A DNA stretch of 64,000 nucleotides, taken from NCBI RefSeq assembly GCF_004027225.2, contig NC_044277.2:87060283-87124282 (forward strand), read 5' to 3'. How positions within the stretch are numbered: position 1 is the first letter of the stretch; each line of letters starts with the position of its first letter. Source of the DNA: Strigops habroptila (lineage: Eukaryota; Chordata; Aves; Psittaciformes; Psittacidae). Both the position numbers and the translations under genes were made by a program. Below are positions 59,197 to 64,000 of the stretch, piece after piece. Under the pieces are notes generated by a model. It ran no database searches and had not been told where the DNA came from. It saw nothing but the letters and a program-made list of their open reading frames with translations.

Positions 59197-62100
59197 CTGC
59201 ATCGGTTTACCGAAAATAAATGTTAACACAGTTGCTTAGTTTTCGTATACGACAAATAAAACATCTTAGCACATAATACAGTCATTTTTGATGAAAAGTA
59301 CCCCTCTTCCATCAAACAAAGCACTACTTGCTTCAACAGAGTACAAGAATAAGGACCCCAGTCAGGAATATGATACACAACTTAAAAGCATGTAAAATGC
59401 AAAAATGCTGACAACTCCTGCCTGCTTTCTCAGGATCTGTAAACTATGATTAAAATGTCACATCTTATCAAGAATTTTATGATTACTGTGTACCACTAAT
59501 TTAAAAGTTGGAGCACCATGACACAATTCTGCATCCACACAAACAGATCAAAGAACAATTTCAAACCTATTAATGCTAATGGAAAACAGCTCAAGACAAG
59601 AGATCTAAAGAAAAATCTGTAGTGCATTAAAAAAAAGGGAATACAGTTTTTATAGTGTATTAACAGAAGGGCTTGATTACTTTTTCTGTACGTAAGTTAT
59701 TGACTGGAGTATCCCTCCCCCATGTAGCTTGACTGACCAGCTAATATGGGGAGAAATTCATGCGTCTACATGAAAACTGGAAGTAATTGGAAGAGATCTT
59801 TATCAAAACATATACAAAGGGTATATCCTAGATTGGTCTTATATCAAGAGTCAAGAACATATGCATGGGCCCTCACCCTGCAAACCTGATTTACAGAAGT
59901 AAATAACTCACTATTAGCATTCATAAATAACCCCAAATGACATGAAACGTTCAGACATTCACAGGTAAGTATGAAGCAGGTTGTGATTCTGTGATGCTAG
60001 AATAGTTGGGGATTTCTTTACTGTACCAATCTTTGTATTTTGAGACTAAGAGATACAGCTTAACAAGTAATAGTATGGGAATTAATTGATTTGAGGAAAT
60101 TAGTAATGTAGTACCAGATAGGAAGTTAAAGGGAAGCAATAACCTCTGGTAGTCTGATACGGGCAAACTACCACTCACTACTGTATATTTCTTCAGCATC
60201 CCACTACAAATTACTAGAGGATCATTTAACTTTTAAAAGCCTATTGATTTGTTGTATTTTGTTGAAATGTGAATCAGGTTTGTATTTCCTTCCAAACCTC
60301 ACCCTCACAAGCTTCTTCATTTGCCCATAAAACTGCAATTTGGCTGAAAATAAGCTAAAATCTGAGCCCCCTGAAAAAATCAATGGCAGAACTTACACTG
60401 TCTTCAGCTACATGAAGGGTTTTGCCAGTCTACACACCTAACCCTGCTGGAAGTTTTGGTTTCTCTCTGAAGATATATATACAGGAGGGATTATGCATAG
60501 ATACATAACACAATGACCTCCACATTAGTGTGCAATGACTGATAGGGAAGCAGGTGTTAGATGCAAGATGCCTTTATTGCATTTGGACATCAGTGCTTCC
60601 CATTATGCTTTTGACACAGTTGTTGTAGAAGTTCTGCCAACCACTTCCAAATCCAAGCAAACAGAGAAGCAGCAGGTTTTGTCAGGTTTTCCCTAAGGCG
60701 GGCATGTCTGAGACCCACTTTTGCATTTGGTGGAGTGGTGGTATTCACCAGGCTTCTAAGGGCTGGGCCATCAAGAGGTCACCTAGTCAACCTTTACCTA
60801 AGCACAAAGTGGAAGATCATGGGTTTATTATATTTAAAAGCTATCAGGTGAAAGAGAGCATTAAAACTTGACAGTGAATCAAAAAGCTGCAGTCATTTAT
60901 TCCAACAAGGACTCTCATACTTATGAAAGACTACATCTTTTTGAGGGCCAGCTCCCAGCTCTGAACAAGTTCTGCATAACATCCCACTAAAAATGTTGCA
61001 GATGTTACAGATCGTCTAGGCTCTATTTCATTAGGCTGGATCTGCCTGATTTGCTGATTGAACAATTACATGCGTTTTCTCACTGAGCTTTGAATTTTCT
61101 TAGAGCACATCCATACAAATGGTGCAGAGAATGCATTTAAAGAAGGAGAACTCACACCTTCCTCTGTACAGTTATGCATTCAGTGGAGTGTGTGCATATG
61201 CCTTCTTGACAGCTGTTGTTTTCTTTCAGGGATTAAAAATATCAATATTGATCTGGTTGGTATCAATTGAGATGCTTATGTTATTTTGAGACTGCCTGAT
61301 CTTTGCTAAATCAGATGAAAATTGATTAACTTCTCTGTCAATTATTTTAAAATATTTGTGTTTTTTGATAAAGTGAAAAGTGCTTCTGTGTTTCCCAGAG
61401 AAGCCAGCTGCTTTGATTTTTGACAGCTTTCACTACCCTTGAGACTGTTTAGAAGAAAATACGAGGCATTTGTGACTACTTTGATGCTAAGCGTGCTCTA
61501 CATAGTACAACTCCTAATTATTTTGTGCAAGTGGAGGCTCACATCTGACAAACAGAAGAATTCCATGGAAATGTGCCGGGTTTGTTTGTTCTTTTTCTCT
61601 AGGAGTTAAGGGATTTTTTTACTCACTTCTTTCATCCTGGGAAATTACTAAGACACTAGCAATGCTACAAAGAAGCAAATTAGCCTCTGTGCTTCTCTGT
61701 TTGAAGATGGATAAGGTGAAAATACACTTCATGTGAAGACAGTACTGCAGGTGAGAAATCCCACTGAACGCAGGCTCAAGGTTGAGGAATGCAGAACAGC
61801 CCTTTCCATTTGGGAAGGTGAATGAGCATGAGAGGACCCTGGCCACCATGGGGGAACCCCATCCCCACCACAGCAACTGGCTGGAGCTGGAAATTCTATC
61901 TTTTAGTGCAGACAGTGACCGCTGAGCATGGCAGCACCAGCAGATGGGTGAAGGTGGCAATCTTGCCCTGAGCACCCAGCTTCCGTTCAACACACTCACA
62001 TGGGAATCCAGGAATGCAAGGGTGGGCCTTGCTGGAAGAGGACAGCACTGCAGTGAACACAAAGCTTAAGAGCTAAATATGGTTATCTACAAAACCTACT

Positions 62101-64000
62101 CCACCCCCAGGACCAAGATCGGTATGCTGCCTTGCAGCTGCTAGAGCTTGCCTATATTAATGTAGCAGAAGGATGAAGCTCTGTGTGCATTTTGCCCTGC
62201 TGGAATCTACGATACAAGAGATCAAATTTAGGATTTAGCTATAAATGCAAGAAAATGCTTTTGGTCCAAATTTGGATGACTGGTAACACTTGAGAGGAGT
62301 CCAAGGTTAACCACATGTTACTAATCCTCAAACTGTATTAGGGCATGTAAGCAGAAGAAATGTGTGGCTGACTCAATAAAGTTGCAATATACTGAATTGC
62401 TTAAATATAATGCACTTTGCAGAAGGCTTGGGTGAATGAAATGCACACCGCAGCTCAGAGAGTCTGCAGCTTACTCAGATGCACTAGGAATCTCCACCTG
62501 TGAGACGGTGAGAGCCACACAAGTCAATGCAAGGTCTTGTCCTGATAAGCACTGAATGTTCTCCAGCAGAAAGTTGCTGGGAGTTAGCACCTCCTTGGAA
62601 AGAGCATACAGTATCCAGATCAAAGGAGCCTTTCTCTGCTTTCATGTAGTCTGATACTGCTAAGAGTTAAGTTAAACTCCAAGAAGTTATCCTTAACTGC
62701 TTGCCATTTGTATCGTGTTTCAGAACTGAAGAGGGCTCTGCACGCCCAAAAGCAGATCTGATTTTCCCAACTATGTCAGCTGGCTGAAGAAAGGATGTTG
62801 CCTCTCCTCACAGGCTTTACTTTGCTTACTAAGTAACGCCAATTCCACCTGAGTATCTGAAATCTCAATCCATTAGCTTGCTGAATTCCCACAGGTTTGG
62901 GGCTGGTGCATGTCGTTTGGCAGAACCAAGCCCTGCATCTGCATCTTTAAAGTATTCTTGGTGATCAGCCTTAAATGTAGCTAAGGGGATTAAAACATAT
63001 AAAAGCATCTGATGATTTTGGAAGCAAAGTACTCTGTAGCTTGACTGATAAAGCATTCAAACTTGTTCTGAAACATCAGGAAAAACCCCATATTTCTGGC
63101 TGGGAAGATATGTCAACACTGAACTACGGTGAGAAAAAGAGTAATAAGAAAGGGCACAAATGCCTCTGTCTTAAAAAAAATCTCATACTAACACATTGAT
63201 GTTTCTCCAAAATGATGAGTTGGAAAGCTGCGCTAGACACTGACAGAGCCAGTACTCTGCTGCCTGCTGTAACAATCCTCAATCCCCATTCATTTCTAGC
63301 ATCAGCCTTCTCTCTTTTTAATGAGGCTTTTCACTCAGACTTTTCTGCTTAGCTATTAACCCAGCAAACAAGTCTAGGAGATTTTCAAACTATTGTTTTC
63401 TCTACACTTTAACTGCCTGAGTTTTTATACCCTTTTGTCATTCCACTGAACAATCTTTTCCAGCCAGGGGATAAAGCATGGAAAGACAGTCACTGGTTTT
63501 CTAATACAAATAAAGGTGGAAAAGGCAGATACAGGTGCCAATTAGCCCAAACTACCTAAGAGTAAAGTAGGGGCAAGAAATGAGAACAAATCCAAATGAA
63601 ACATGCAGAAAATGAACTCTACAATAGTCAGCAAGGGACAGGACCAGGAGCCATCAAGGTACCTGAATACGTAAGCAAGGGATGAAAATGTGGTCCTCCA
63701 GGGGTGACACCAACTTGCCTCCCCTGGGCCTTGGGGTGACCGATGGCTGCTGCTGCTGCTGGAGGAAACTGCTGCACGTCTTGCTTCCTCTGGGTTTGTT
63801 CCCATGCAATGGTTTCAATCTTGCTCGCTTTTGGCCCCATTCGGCTCTGGTGTGAGTGAGCGAGGGAGGGAGGGAACAGGAGGGCATAGTGTCCAGCCAT
63901 GAACTGCAGTGGATCAGTCAGCGCACAGGGCCGGGGGGGAAGGAGGTGCGAAGAAGGGATTGATCTTTCCCTTTCTGCCCTGTGACTAGCACCTCTGATC
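59197..64000 (-). other. F13A1 intron 4 (partial)
   Basis: I searched both strands for exon 4 landmarks (a WGAKIV-like strand and the FNPWC end) and found none, so the intron runs past the edge. The open frames here, including one of 147 codons at 61619-62062, show no family features. The last 400 bases are GC-richer and hold a short CTG run. No repeat family was recognised. Confidence 0.75.
63745..63762. repeat. Short CTG trinucleotide repeat
   Basis: Five to six CTG units lie in intron 4. No supported gene reads through it. Confidence 0.85.

Noticed and set aside
61619..62062. 147-codon minus-strand frame tested as F13A1 exon 4
   Set aside because: It lacks the beta-sandwich strands and the FNPWC end, and no splice sites fit.
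63542..63900. GC-richer end with glutamine or alanine runs in minus frames
   Set aside because: The runs come from the CTG repeat. No gene or promoter could be supported.

Overview
The window is avian nuclear DNA. The evidence is a set of CR1 LINE fragments ending in the bird-typical TCTATGATTCTATGAT tail, an AT-rich intron-rich layout, and a single-copy vertebrate gene whose introns are short compared with mammals. I cannot name the species.

The one gene I can prove is the 3' two thirds of F13A1 (coagulation factor XIII A subunit, a transglutaminase), on the minus strand. Eleven exons can be placed to the base, with GT-AG introns: the equivalents of human exons 5 to 15, running from 59196 down to the stop codon at 25070-25072. 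Joined, they give one open frame of 538 residues with no frameshift or stop. This matches human residues 190-731 except for one residue missing in exon 12 and three at the C-terminus. The catalytic Cys, His and Asp, the oxyanion-hole Trp and the calcium ligands are all present. Exons 1 to 4 are not in the window and must lie beyond 64000.

Layout: 1-24.6 kb is downstream intergenic DNA with a head-to-head CR1 pair (1.09-1.68 kb), an unassigned open-frame-rich stretch (3.4-6.9 kb), a long polypyrimidine tract (8.2-8.3 kb) and a short perfect hairpin (18.2 kb). 24.6-59.2 kb is F13A1 exons and introns. 59.2-64 kb is part of intron 4. Four CR1 remnants lie in introns 6, 7 and 8, and all run antisense to the gene.

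I found no operon, CRISPR array, rRNA, recognisable tRNA or novel multi-gene system. The most notable points are the loss of basic residues at the second thrombin cleavage site of FXIII-A, an AAG splice acceptor beside the active-site histidine with an in-frame rival CAG 18 nt upstream, and two perfect short hairpins. Exon numbers and human residue numbers come from remembered human F13A1, not from a search.
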